Shown here: positions 15,905-23,352 of the stretch, piece by piece
Position numbering within the stretch: the stretch's first letter is position 1
Layout of the letters: each line of letters opens with the position of its first letter
Source: Acidobacteriota bacterium
GTDB lineage: Bacteria; Acidobacteriota; Terriglobia; Acidiferrales; 2-02-FULL-67-57
Reading direction: 5' to 3'
Assembly (NCBI GenBank): GCA_016189965.1
Contig: JACPRL010000092.1
Location: forward strand, 1 to 28,888
Length of the DNA: 28,888 nucleotides
Position numbers and translations under genes: made by a program
The notes under the pieces: model-generated
Seen by the model: the letters and a program-made list of their open reading frames with translations, nothing else
The model's database searches: none
Told to the model about the DNA's origin: nothing

Positions 15905-15934
15905 TTTTCGTGCGTTCGTGTCTTTGTGGCGAAA
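15905..15934. repeat. Partial copy of the 5856-5938 repeat
   Basis: TTTTCGTGCGTTCGTGTC followed by TTTGTGGCGAAA resembles the right arm at 5912-5938 (core GTGTCTTTGTG). It ends 4 bases before the stop codon of the RsbW-like gene, much as the other copy abuts the lptD stop. Confidence 0.5.
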
Positions 15935-15938
15935 GGGG

Positions 15939-16391
15939 TCAGCGGCGGCGGGGCCGCCGGCGCATGTGGATTTCCCGCCCGTGGTCGCGGAACTCCACGT
16001 GGTCCATCAATCCTTGAATCATGTAGAGCCCGCGGCCGCTGAAGCGTTCCAGGTTCTCCGGCAGGGTCGGGTCGGGCACTTCCATCGGGTCGAAGCCGCC
16101 TCCTTCGTCCCGCACCGTTATGGAGAACCCGTCGCGGGTGTCGCAGCGCCAACGGACTTGGACTTTCTTTTCGGGGTCGAGCTGGCTGCCGTGCTTGAGC
16201 GCGTTGTTGAGGGCTTCGCGCAGCGCCAGGCGGACTTCGTCGAGGTCGCCGCAGGGGCAGCGGCTCTGCCGGAGGGATTGGAGGACTTCACGCAGCACCG
16301 CGTCGGCGGCGGCGGGGCGGGCCGGGAAGGACCGCTCGAACTCCACCGCCGGCGCCGCGCGCGCGGCACGAGCGGGCTGTTTGCGGGCCAT
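15939..16391 (-). CDS. RsbW/SpoIIAB-like Ser/Thr kinase, anti-sigma-factor type (HATPase_c_2)
   Basis: 150 residues, one GHKL ATPase domain. After a basic/Ala-rich start, the N box is REALNNALKHG (58-68, Glu59 and Asn63), G1 is DEGGGFDP (95-102), and G2 is FSGRGLYMIQGLMD (117-130). The C-terminal strand ends in a run of Arg. Such proteins phosphorylate an anti-anti-sigma (STAS) protein on Ser or bind a sigma factor, and are reset by PP2C phosphatases. No STAS or sigma gene is adjacent. It is the last gene of a same-strand run, 25 bp after the crotonase, an unusual partner. Length and motif order match stand-alone members; the target is not deducible. Confidence 0.85.
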   Translation of the reverse strand: MARKQPARAARAAPAVEFERSFPARPAAADAVLREVLQSLRQSRCPCGDLDEVRLALREALNNALKHGSQLDPEKKVQVRWRCDTRDGFSITVRDEGGGFDPMEVPDPTLPENLERFSGRGLYMIQGLMDHVEFRDHGREIHMRRRPRRR

Positions 16392-16416
16392 CAGCGTGGA
16401 GCGCCCTCCGGCGCGC

Positions 16417-17247
16417 CTAGCGGTTCTTCCACTGCGGCTTGCGCTTTTCCAGGATGGCGCGCAAGCCTTCCTGCGAATCCTCCAGCTTGTAGAGTTCGTT
16501 CAGGAAGAGGTGGTGGGAATGCTTGAGCGACTCCGTCAAGCTCATCCCCAGCCCTTCGTAGATGGCCTTCTTGGTCATGGCCAGCACCGGAGCCGAATGC
16601 TGCGCAATGCGCGACACCAGTTCATCCACCGTCTTCTCGAGCTGGGCTTCCGGCACCAGCTTGTTAACCAGACCAAGCTCCAGCGCCTCCTCGGCTGTAA
16701 TCGGCTCCCCGGTCAGCAGCATCTCCATCGCCCGCTTGGGGCCGATGATGTAGGGGAAAGTGCTGGTGGCGAACGGCGGAAACATCCCCAGCAGCTTGAT
16801 TTCCGGCTGGCTGAATTTCGCCTTGGGCGTGGCGATGACCATATCCCCGAAGGCGGCCAGTTCGCAGCCGCCGCCCAGGGCCGGGCCGTTCACCGCCACC
16901 ACGATCGGCTTGCCCACGTCGAGGGAAGCGCGGAAGACGCGGGCGAAGGCGTCGAGCATCTGGAAGACGCGCTGCGTGGTGTATTCGGGCAGGTCCACGC
17001 CGCCGCAGAAGAACTTGGCGTCCTTGCCCGCCTCGATCAGCACCACTTTCACCTCCGGATGTTCGTGCAGGCTTTCGAGCGCCAGTGCCATCTCGGTGAG
17101 CATTTCGGCGTTCAGGTAGTTGTGCGGCGGGCGGTTCAGAGTAAGGTGCGCCTGCCCGTCGCGCAGCTGCCAGCGGATCAGCTTGTAGGGTTCGCGCTCT
17201 TTCTTCGGCTCGCCCCCGTAGACTTCATCGGTCAGCACTTCCACCAT
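16417..17247 (-). CDS. Enoyl-CoA hydratase/isomerase family protein (crotonase)
   Basis: 276 residues. The crotonase core runs ~20-215: LTLNRPPHNYLNAEML (35-50), the oxyanion-hole segment FFCGGVDL (79-86), GPALGGGCELA (121-131, Glu129), and QPEIKLLGMFPP (147-158, Glu149). The two Glu correspond by family pattern to the paired catalytic acids of enoyl-CoA hydratase. The NRPPxNxLN block and FPP after the second Glu remind me of dienoyl-CoA hydratases of the cyclohexadiene-carboxyl-CoA type, but this is from memory and weak. A short 18-residue N-terminal extension is charged. It lies 22 bp after the thiolase, consistent with an acyl-CoA degradation unit. Substrate chain or ring type is open. Confidence 0.88.
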   Translation of the reverse strand: MVEVLTDEVYGGEPKKEREPYKLIRWQLRDGQAHLTLNRPPHNYLNAEMLTEMALALESLHEHPEVKVVLIEAGKDAKFFCGGVDLPEYTTQRVFQMLDAFARVFRASLDVGKPIVVAVNGPALGGGCELAAFGDMVIATPKAKFSQPEIKLLGMFPPFATSTFPYIIGPKRAMEMLLTGEPITAEEALELGLVNKLVPEAQLEKTVDELVSRIAQHSAPVLAMTKKAIYEGLGMSLTESLKHSHHLFLNELYKLEDSQEGLRAILEKRKPQWKNR

Positions 17248-17269
17248 GGTTCACCTCGCAGGCTCGATT

Positions 17270-18460
17270 CTACGCTGCCTCGAAACTTACCGCCATCCCC
17301 AGCCCGCCGCTGACGCAGAGCGTCGCCAGTCCGTGGCGGGCGCCGCGACGCCGCATCTCGTGCAGCAGCGTGGTGGCGATGCGCGCCCCGCTGCAGCCGA
17401 TGGGATGACCTAGGGCAATGGCGCCGCCGTTCACGTTCAGCCGCTCGGGGTTGAAGTGCAGCTCACGGTCGCAGGCCAACACCTGTGCGGCAAACGCTTC
17501 GTTCAATTCTATAAGCTCGAAGTGTTCCAGGCGAGCACGAGTTTTCTCGAGCAACCGCGCCACCGCCGGTACCGGCCCCAGGCCCATCCATCGCGGGTCC
17601 ACCCCGACGGTCACCCAGGCGGCGACTCGCGCCAGGGGCCGCAGGTCTTCCTCCTGCAACTTCTTCTCGCTCACTACCACCAGCGCCGCCGCCCCGTCGG
17701 TGATCTGGCTGGCGTTGCCCGCCGTTACGCTGCCCTCCTTCTTGAAGACCGGCGGGAGCGCCGCCAGCTTTTCTTCCGAGGTGTCCGCGCGGAAGGTTTC
17801 ATCCTCGGACAGGGTGCGCGTGCCTTTCTTGTCCGGGACTTCCATCGAGACGACTTCCTCGGCGAAGCGCCCGGTCTGCCAGGCGCGGGCAGCGCGCAGG
17901 TGGCTGGCGCAGGCGTAGCGGTCCTGCTCCGCCCGGCTGATGCCGTACTCTTCGGCCAGCATTTCAGCCGTTTCGCCCATCACCAGCTCGGAGAGTGGAT
18001 CGAGAAAACCGTCCTTGTACATCGCGTCGGTCAGCCTCTGGTGCCCCAGACGCAATCCCCAGCGCGCGCCCTCGACCAAGTAGGGCACGCGGCTCATCGA
18101 CTCCGTGCCCCCCGCCAGCACACAGTCGCCCTCTCCGGCTTGGATGCGCTCGGCGGCCAGCGCCAGCGCCTGCAGGCCGGAGGCGCAGGCTTGATTGACC
18201 GTGAACGCCGGCATGGGCGCGCCCACCACCGGCCCCAGCGCCCGCACCGCAATCTGCCGCGCCACGTTCGGCCCCCCGCCCGCCTGCCGGGCGCAGCCGA
18301 AGATGACTTCGTCCACCTGGCGAGCTTCCAAAGCGGCCCGCTCCAGTGCCGCCCGCGCCGCCACCACACCCAGATCGGCCGCGGTCAGCTCACGGAGCGC
18401 TCCGCCGAACTTTCCCATCGGCGTACGCAAGGCGCTGACGACGTAGGCAGCCGGGCTCAT
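17270..18460 (-). CDS. Acetyl-CoA acetyltransferase (thiolase family)
   Basis: 396 residues, the usual thiolase length. The catalytic nucleophile is Cys92 in NQACASGLQA. The C-terminal active-site residues are His352 in ALGHPIGCSGAR and Cys382 in TLCVSGGLG. The N-terminus carries RTPMGKFGGALRE, and GGTESMSRVPY follows the Cys block. It cleaves 3-ketoacyl-CoA to acetyl-CoA plus shortened acyl-CoA, or condenses two acetyl-CoA in reverse; the sequence does not decide direction. Cytoplasmic. The following crotonase gene supports a degradative (beta-oxidation-like) role. The start was taken as the ATG before SPAAYVVSALRTP; its ribosome site is weak. Confidence 0.92.
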   Translation of the reverse strand: MSPAAYVVSALRTPMGKFGGALRELTAADLGVVAARAALERAALEARQVDEVIFGCARQAGGGPNVARQIAVRALGPVVGAPMPAFTVNQACASGLQALALAAERIQAGEGDCVLAGGTESMSRVPYLVEGARWGLRLGHQRLTDAMYKDGFLDPLSELVMGETAEMLAEEYGISRAEQDRYACASHLRAARAWQTGRFAEEVVSMEVPDKKGTRTLSEDETFRADTSEEKLAALPPVFKKEGSVTAGNASQITDGAAALVVVSEKKLQEEDLRPLARVAAWVTVGVDPRWMGLGPVPAVARLLEKTRARLEHFELIELNEAFAAQVLACDRELHFNPERLNVNGGAIALGHPIGCSGARIATTLLHEMRRRGARHGLATLCVSGGLGMAVSFEAA

Positions 18461-18496
18461 TTGTTTCTCTCGCCGAACATAGAATCAGACGTGGCC

Positions 18497-18525
18497 ATTG
18501 TAGTTGTCTTGGGCGCCTCGCGGAA
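18497..18525 (-). promoter_or_regulatory. Possible promoter of the thiolase-crotonase-kinase unit
   Basis: Minus strand TTCCGC (18520-18525), 17 bases, TACAAT (18497-18502). The -10 is good and the -35 poor. The ATG is at 18460. Confidence 0.35.
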
Positions 18526-18543
18526 GTGTGCCAGGAGGTTTGG

Positions 18544-18581
18544 GTAGGGCCGTGGCCGAGGCGCCGCCGGCTCGGCCCTAC
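18544..18581. repeat. Hairpin just downstream of the FHA gene
   Basis: GTAGGGCCG (18544-18552) and CGGCCCTAC (18573-18581) are perfectly complementary. An alternative inner stem GGCCGAG (18554-18560)/CTCGGCC (18571-18577) also fits. It touches the FHA stop codon. There is no U-run, so it may be a dispersed repeat or a weak/Rho-type 3' end. Confidence 0.55.
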
Positions 18582-19357
18582 TAGCTCTTCAGGTTGAACT
18601 GCAACGTCAGTCCGCTGACTTGCAGAACGTCGCCCTCGCGCAGCTCGTGGCGTTCGCGCAGCGGCTGGTTGTTCAGCATCACCTTGCCCGCCACCGGCGT
18701 CAGCACGTAGCCGTCGCCCTTGCGCGCGATGGCGGCGGCGACTTTGGGCTTGAACCACCCCTTTAAGCGCACCGTGGCGGTTTCGGACTTCCCGATGAGG
18801 GAGGTATGGGCCTGAAGCGTGTACTCGGATTGGTCGGTGCGCCCGGCCAACACCGTGAGCACACCCAGCTTGGGGGGCGCGGCGGGCGCGGCAGGTGCTG
18901 CTGCTGCTACCGCGGCGGGGACTCCTTTGGCGGCCTGCGCTTCCGCCATTTGCTTGGCCAGCAGCTCGCGCTGCGCTTTGGTGTCGAGGAAGACCGTGCC
19001 GCCGAGCTCGGGAATCATCTGCTCGACCGGCGAGGGCGCCGCCTCCTCGGCCGGGACGGGCTCCTCGGCTCCCGCCTGCTCGAACAGCAGCCGATGCTTG
19101 CCCACCTGGATCACGTCGCTGTTGGCGAGCATGTGGCGGGTCACGCGGCGCTCGTTGACGAACGTCCCGTTCGTGCTTCCCAGGTCTTCCAGCACGTAGT
19201 TGTTGCTTTCGCGAAAGATGCGCGCGTGGTGGCCGGAGACCGCCGGGTTGTCAATCACCACGGTGTTATCGGGCAAGCGTCCGATCTTCACTACCTGCGG
19301 CCCCATCAGGATCTCTCTCAACACCCGTTCTTCGAACTTCAGGGTCAGTTTGGTCAT
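18581..19357 (-). CDS. FHA-domain phosphopeptide-binding protein with a second degenerate FHA-like domain
   Basis: 258 residues. The N-terminal FHA domain (~5-95) has the phosphothreonine-recognition set: GR (26-27), SGHH (41-44) and GSTNGTFVN (60-68). A linker follows with an acidic/Pro part, an ELGGTVFLDTK segment (Thr121 is a plausible phosphorylation site) and an Ala/Pro-rich stretch (147-163). The C-terminal ~95 residues again have FHA-like strands (SLIGKSETATVRL, then VMLNNQPLRERHELREGDVLQV) but lack the Arg-Ser-Asn recognition set. It probably reads Ser/Thr-phosphorylated partners in the cytoplasm. It follows the PP2C gene by 15 bp, with a GGAGG ribosome site, so the two form an operon. 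No kinase gene is in the window. Confidence 0.87.
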   Translation of the reverse strand: MTKLTLKFEERVLREILMGPQVVKIGRLPDNTVVIDNPAVSGHHARIFRESNNYVLEDLGSTNGTFVNERRVTRHMLANSDVIQVGKHRLLFEQAGAEEPVPAEEAAPSPVEQMIPELGGTVFLDTKAQRELLAKQMAEAQAAKGVPAAVAAAAPAAPAAPPKLGVLTVLAGRTDQSEYTLQAHTSLIGKSETATVRLKGWFKPKVAAAIARKGDGYVLTPVAGKVMLNNQPLRERHELREGDVLQVSGLTLQFNLKS

Positions 19358-19372
19358 CGGTTTTTCCTCCGG

Positions 19373-20164
19373 CTATTCTCGTAAGCGGCGCCACCACCGC
19401 CGCCAGAAGCTCTCGCGGAGCACCTCGACCACCACCACGGTGATGTTGTCCACACCCCCGTTGTCGTTGGCCTCCGCCACGAGGTAGTCGCAAATCCGTT
19501 GCGGGTCGCGCAACTGCTCGACGGCGCGGCCCAGGCTGCCCTCGGCCACCATCCGCGTCAGGCCGTCGCTGCACAGCACCAGGTAGTCGCCGGGCTTCAC
19601 GGGCACCTCGCTCAGCTCGACTTCGACCTTAGGCTCGCGTCCCAGCACGCGCAAGAGCACGTTCTGCTGTTGCGACTGGAGGCTTTCCGCCCGGCTGAGC
19701 AAGCCGGCGCGCACCTGCTCCTCCACTAGGGAGTGGTCGCGCGTCAGCGCCTCGAGGTTCCCGTTATGCCACAGGTAGGCGCGGCTGTCGCCCACGTGCG
19801 CCACGCTGGCGATGTTCTCTTCCAGCCACACGCTCACCAGCGTCGTCCCCATGCCGGCGCGCCCGGAGTCTTTCTGCGCCTCCGCAAAGATAGCGGTGTT
19901 GGAGTTCTCGACCGCGCGCGCCAGTTGCGCGGTGCGGGAGAGGAAACCGCGGCGCGAGCCGGCCTCCGCCGGCGCGTCGGGCTTGCCGTTGAGAATCCCG
20001 AGGATAGTCTCGATGGCCAGCTGGCTGGCCACTTCGCCCGCCGCCTCGCCTCCCATGCCGTCACAAACCACGAACAGCCCCTGCTCCAGCACGCAGAGAT
20101 AGGCATCCTCGTTGATGGAGCGAACGCGCCCCTTGTCGGTTGAAGCGCCCACCCGCAGGTGCAT
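19373..20164 (-). CDS. PP2C-family protein Ser/Thr phosphatase (Stp/PrpC type)
   Basis: 263 residues. All metal-binding motifs of bacterial PP2C are present: SINEDAY (17-22, Asp20), VCDGMGGEAAGE (33-44, Asp35), HVGDSRAYLW (123-132), LCSDGLTRM (197-205, Asp200) and GVDNITVVVVEV (237-248, Asp239). It removes phosphate from Ser/Thr in Mn/Mg-dependent fashion and opposes Hanks-type kinases. The C-terminus is a short Arg/Trp-rich tail (FWRRWWRRLRE), which might favour membrane contact. It is the first gene of the operon with the FHA protein, preceded by AGAGGGG. The pairing is the usual phosphosignalling module; the kinase must be elsewhere. Confidence 0.93.
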   Translation of the reverse strand: MHLRVGASTDKGRVRSINEDAYLCVLEQGLFVVCDGMGGEAAGEVASQLAIETILGILNGKPDAPAEAGSRRGFLSRTAQLARAVENSNTAIFAEAQKDSGRAGMGTTLVSVWLEENIASVAHVGDSRAYLWHNGNLEALTRDHSLVEEQVRAGLLSRAESLQSQQQNVLLRVLGREPKVEVELSEVPVKPGDYLVLCSDGLTRMVAEGSLGRAVEQLRDPQRICDYLVAEANDNGGVDNITVVVVEVLRESFWRRWWRRLRE

Positions 20165-20230
20165 GCGCCCCCTCTCCTTGAGGGAACGAGGCCCGTTTCG
20201 GTCGCCGACTTCCTCGCCTCCGCTGCGCCG

Positions 20231-20260
20231 ATTCTACCTGCAAATCGAGTCCCGAAACAA
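20231..20260 (-). promoter_or_regulatory. Probable promoter of the PP2C-FHA operon
   Basis: Minus strand TTGTTT (20255-20260), 18 bases, TAGAAT (20231-20236). It lies in the 141-bp divergent gap before the P1 peptidase. Confidence 0.45.
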
Positions 20261-20305
20261 CCCCGACACTTCGCTTCCCGCGGCCCCGTGGTAGAGTCTC
20301 GAGGG

Positions 20306-21289
20306 ATGAAAGGGTTGACCGACATCGCGGGCCTGCGCGTCGGCCACGCCAGCGACTTCGAGGCGCTCACCGGCTGCACGGTCATTCTTTGTCCGGCCGA
20401 AGGTACTGTGGCCGCTGTGGACGTGCGCGGCTCGGCCGTCGGCGAGCGGGAGGTGGAGACGCTGCGGCCGGGACATCTGGTCGAGCGCATCCACGCCGTG
20501 GTCCTGGCGGGCGGTAGCGCCTTCGGCCTCGACGCCGCCGCCGGCGTGATGCGCTACCTCGAAGAGCAGGGCATCGGCTTCGACGCCGGCGTGGTCCGCG
20601 TCCCCATCGTTCCCGCTGCCATCCTGTTCGATTTGGGCATCGGCAACCCACAGCGACGTCCCGACGCGGCGATGGGCTACGAGGCGGCGCAGCGCGCCAC
20701 GGCAGACGCCGTGGAAGGGGGCAGCGTTGGCGCGGGCACCGGCGCCACGGTGGGCAAGCTCTTCGGCATCAAGCGGGCGACGAAGGGCGGAGTCGGCACG
20801 ATGACCATCGAGTTGGCTGGCGGTGTCCAGGTCAGCGCCCTGGCCGTCGTCAACGCGTTCGGCGATGTGCGCGACCCGCGTAACGGCACTATTCTGGCCG
20901 GCGCGCGCACCGCCGACGATGCCGCCGAGTTTGCCGACACCGTGGCGCAGATGAAGCGCGGCCTGGCGCGCCAGACCTTCGGCCTCCCTGCTGTCCCCAC
21001 CAGCACTACGCTGGCCGTCGTGGCCACCGACGGTCGCTTCGACCGCCTCGGCCTCGCCAAGGTGGCCGCGATGGCGCAGAACGGCGTGGCGCGGGCCATC
21101 GCGCCGGCGCACACACTGTTCGACGGCGACATCGTTTTTGCTTTGTCGGTCGGCGAGAAGCCGGCCGACGTCAACACGGTGGGAGAAACGGCGGCGGAAG
21201 CGGTGGCGGCGGCGATCGTGCGCGGCGTCGAGCAGGCCCGCAGCCTGGGGGGCGTGCCAGCGCTCGGTGATTTGAGATCGGGAAAGTAG
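20306..21289 (+). CDS. P1-family (DmpA/L-aminopeptidase D-esterase) Ntn-hydrolase
   Basis: 327 residues from the ATG at 20306; the frame is open farther upstream but those codons show no family similarity. The start MKGLTDIAGLRVGHAS is typical, followed by GCTVILCPAEGTVAAVDVRG, VLAGGSAFGLDAAAGV (66-81) and GSVGAGTGATVGK (139-151). The self-cleavage and nucleophile region is PTSTTLAVVATD (231-242), with Thr234 the likely new N-terminus. Family members process themselves into alpha and beta chains and act as aminopeptidases, amidases or esterases. No signal peptide, so cytoplasmic. The usual NTTL is STTL here. Adjacent genes give no substrate hint; its end is 11 bp from the convergent thioredoxin-like gene. 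Confidence 0.9.
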   Translation: MKGLTDIAGLRVGHASDFEALTGCTVILCPAEGTVAAVDVRGSAVGEREVETLRPGHLVERIHAVVLAGGSAFGLDAAAGVMRYLEEQGIGFDAGVVRVPIVPAAILFDLGIGNPQRRPDAAMGYEAAQRATADAVEGGSVGAGTGATVGKLFGIKRATKGGVGTMTIELAGGVQVSALAVVNAFGDVRDPRNGTILAGARTADDAAEFADTVAQMKRGLARQTFGLPAVPTSTTLAVVATDGRFDRLGLAKVAAMAQNGVARAIAPAHTLFDGDIVFALSVGEKPADVNTVGETAAEAVAAAIVRGVEQARSLGGVPALGDLRSGK

Positions 21290-21300
21290 AAAAGTTCTCG

Positions 21301-21885
21301 CTACTGCGACGAGGTCGCGGCCGGCTTCTTCGCTTTCTCGAGCAGTTGCTGGATGCGGGCCTCGGTGCGCTCGTAGTTGCCTTCGCCGATCGCCACGTAG
21401 ACCACCTGCCCCTCGGAGTCGATCAGGTAGATGGCCGGCCAGTACTCGTTGCGATAGCGGTTCCAGGTGGCGTAATCGTTATCCAGCACCACGGGGAAGG
21501 TGATGCCCAGCTCCACGATGGCCTCGCGGACCTTCTCCGGCTCGCGCTCGAAATCGAGTTCCGGCGTGTGCACGCCGATGATGATCAGTCCCTCCGCGGC
21601 GTACTTTTCGTGCCAGGCCTTCACGTAGGGAAGCACGTTACGACAGTTGAAGCAAGCAAAGGTCCAGAACTCGACCAGCACCACCCGGCCGCGCAGCTCG
21701 TCCAGGCTCAGGGCCTTATTGCCGTCCGTGTTCAGCCAGCCCTTCTTGGGAAGCTTGGGAGCCGGATAGGGCTTGACGTCGCGCGCGTAGGCGCCCGCCA
21801 CGCTGGCGCCCAACAGCAGAGCCGCCGCCAGCAGCGGCCATTGCCGCGCTCTTCGCAGGGGTCTCAACCTGTCTCTGGTGCGCAT
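21301..21885 (-). CDS. Exported thioredoxin-fold protein (TlpA/DipZ-C-terminal-like)
   Basis: 195 residues from the ATG at 21885; a GTG 14 codons farther upstream is possible but adds no signal-like sequence. A positively charged start and hydrophobic segment (~17-33) form a signal peptide or anchor. The redoxin domain has LSLDELRGRVVLVEFW then TFACFNCRNVLPYVK, so the active site is Cys78-Phe-Asn-Cys81. A later NEYWPAIYLID contains the cis-Pro region. The CFNC site and the RNVLPYV that follows are closest in style to the DipZ periplasmic domain rather than to resA. It would act as an extracytoplasmic thiol-disulfide oxidoreductase or reductant. It is transcribed alone, divergent from serS. 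Confidence 0.83.
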   Translation of the reverse strand: MRTRDRLRPLRRARQWPLLAAALLLGASVAGAYARDVKPYPAPKLPKKGWLNTDGNKALSLDELRGRVVLVEFWTFACFNCRNVLPYVKAWHEKYAAEGLIIIGVHTPELDFEREPEKVREAIVELGITFPVVLDNDYATWNRYRNEYWPAIYLIDSEGQVVYVAIGEGNYERTEARIQQLLEKAKKPAATSSQ

Positions 21886-21993
21886 CGCCTGATTGGATGA
21901 TGCCGCCGCCCTGTTGGATGCGCCCACGCCTACGCTACCGGAAGCAGGCTCGGATTGTCAAAGCGCGCGGCTTTGGCCTCGCGGCGCTTCGTG

Positions 21994-21999
21994 TAGAAT
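21994..21999 (+). promoter_or_regulatory. -10 element of serS implying a leaderless transcript
   Basis: TAGAAT is 8 bases before the serS ATG at 22008, so transcription would start at or next to the ATG. No Shine-Dalgarno sequence is present. The -35 region (CTTTGG, 17 bases upstream) is weak. Confidence 0.45.
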
Positions 22000-22007
22000 A
22001 GCCTGCC

Positions 22008-23315
22008 ATGCTCGAGCTGGCCTACCTCCGCGAACACACCGACAGGGTGCGGAAGGCGCTGCGGGACCGTGGCCTGCCCGACAGCGAGCTCGACGCCTTT
22101 TTGCGCATCGACGCGCAGCGCCGCCAGGCCATCACCGACGTCGAGGGGCTCAAGGCGGAGCGGAACCGCGCCAACGCCGAAATCGGCCGGCTGAAAAAAG
22201 AACGCCAGGATGCCTCGGCCTTGATGCTGCGCATGAAGGAGGTGTCCGCGCAGATCAAGCAACTCGACCAGCGCGCCGACGAACTCGACGCGCAAGTCCG
22301 CCAGTGGCTGCTCACCCTCCCCAACCTGCCCCACGAAAGCGTTCCCGTCGGCCGCTCGCCAGCGGAGAACGCCGAGGTGCGCCGCTGGGGGACGCCACCG
22401 GCCTTCGACTTCGAACCCAAGCCCCATTGGGACTCGGGCGTCTCGCTCGGCCTGCTCGACTTCGAGCGCGCCAGCAAGATGGCCGGTGCTCGCTTCGTGG
22501 TCTACACCGGTCTTGGCGCCCGCCTCGAGCGCGCGCTAGCCGATTTCATGCTCGATGTCCACGGGCGCGAGCACGGCTACCACGAAGTCCTGCCCCCCTT
22601 CGTCATCAACAGTGCCGCGCTGGTCGGCACCGGCCAGTTGCCCCGCTTCGCGGGCGACCTCTTTAAGCTCGGCGACACTGACTACTGGCTTAGCCCCACC
22701 GCCGAAGTCCAGGTCACCAACCTCTTCCGCGACCAGACCTTCCGCGCCGACGCCTTGCCGCTGAAATTCTGCGCCTGGACGGCCAACTTCCGCTCCGAGG
22801 CGGGCAGCTACGGCAAGGAGACCCGCGGCATCGTCCGTCAGCATCAGTTCCAGAAGGTCGAGCTGGTCAAGTTCGCCCGCCCCGAGCAGAGCTACGACGA
22901 GCTGGAGTCGCTCACCCAGGACGCTGAAGTGATTCTGCAAAAACTCGGCCTGCCCTATCGCGTCGTCGCGCTGTGCACCGGCGACCTCGGCTTCGCCGCC
23001 GCCAAAACCTACGACCTCGAAGTCTGGCTCCCGGGGCAGAACACCTACAAAGAGATCTCCTCCTGCTCCAACTTCGAAGCCTTCCAGGCGCGCCGCGCCG
23101 GCATCCGCTACCGCGTTCCCGGCAAGTCGCGCAGCGACTACGTCCATACGTTGAACGGCTCGGGGCTGGCCGTAGGGCGCACCTGGATGGCGGTCATCGA
23201 AAACTATCAGCAGGCCGACGGTTCGGTCGTCATCCCCGAAGCCCTGCGGCCCTACATGGGTGGGTTGGAACGCCTTGAGCCCTCGCGCGGCCTCTTCCTC
23301 GATACATTTCTCTGA
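22008..23315 (+). CDS. serS: Seryl-tRNA synthetase
   Basis: 435 residues, normal for the bacterial enzyme. The N-terminal ~110 residues form the charged antiparallel coiled coil that grips the tRNA(Ser) long arm (LKAERNRANAEIGRLKKE is visible). The class II catalytic domain has motif 2 with FRSEAGSYGKETRGIVRQHQ (~261-280) followed by FQKVE, and motif 3 with GSGLAVGRTWMAVIENYQ (~384-401). It charges tRNA(Ser) with Ser in the cytoplasm. The TSS-like element abuts the ATG, and no ribosome site is seen. It is a single-gene unit ending 37 bp from the convergent transporter gene. No missing motifs or truncation. Confidence 0.97.
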   Translation: MLELAYLREHTDRVRKALRDRGLPDSELDAFLRIDAQRRQAITDVEGLKAERNRANAEIGRLKKERQDASALMLRMKEVSAQIKQLDQRADELDAQVRQWLLTLPNLPHESVPVGRSPAENAEVRRWGTPPAFDFEPKPHWDSGVSLGLLDFERASKMAGARFVVYTGLGARLERALADFMLDVHGREHGYHEVLPPFVINSAALVGTGQLPRFAGDLFKLGDTDYWLSPTAEVQVTNLFRDQTFRADALPLKFCAWTANFRSEAGSYGKETRGIVRQHQFQKVELVKFARPEQSYDELESLTQDAEVILQKLGLPYRVVALCTGDLGFAAAKTYDLEVWLPGQNTYKEISSCSNFEAFQARRAGIRYRVPGKSRSDYVHTLNGSGLAVGRTWMAVIENYQQADGSVVIPEALRPYMGGLERLEPSRGLFLDTFL

Positions 23316-23352
23316 GCTATCGGCCAGGCCGGGTGACGGGCCGAGGCTCGTT

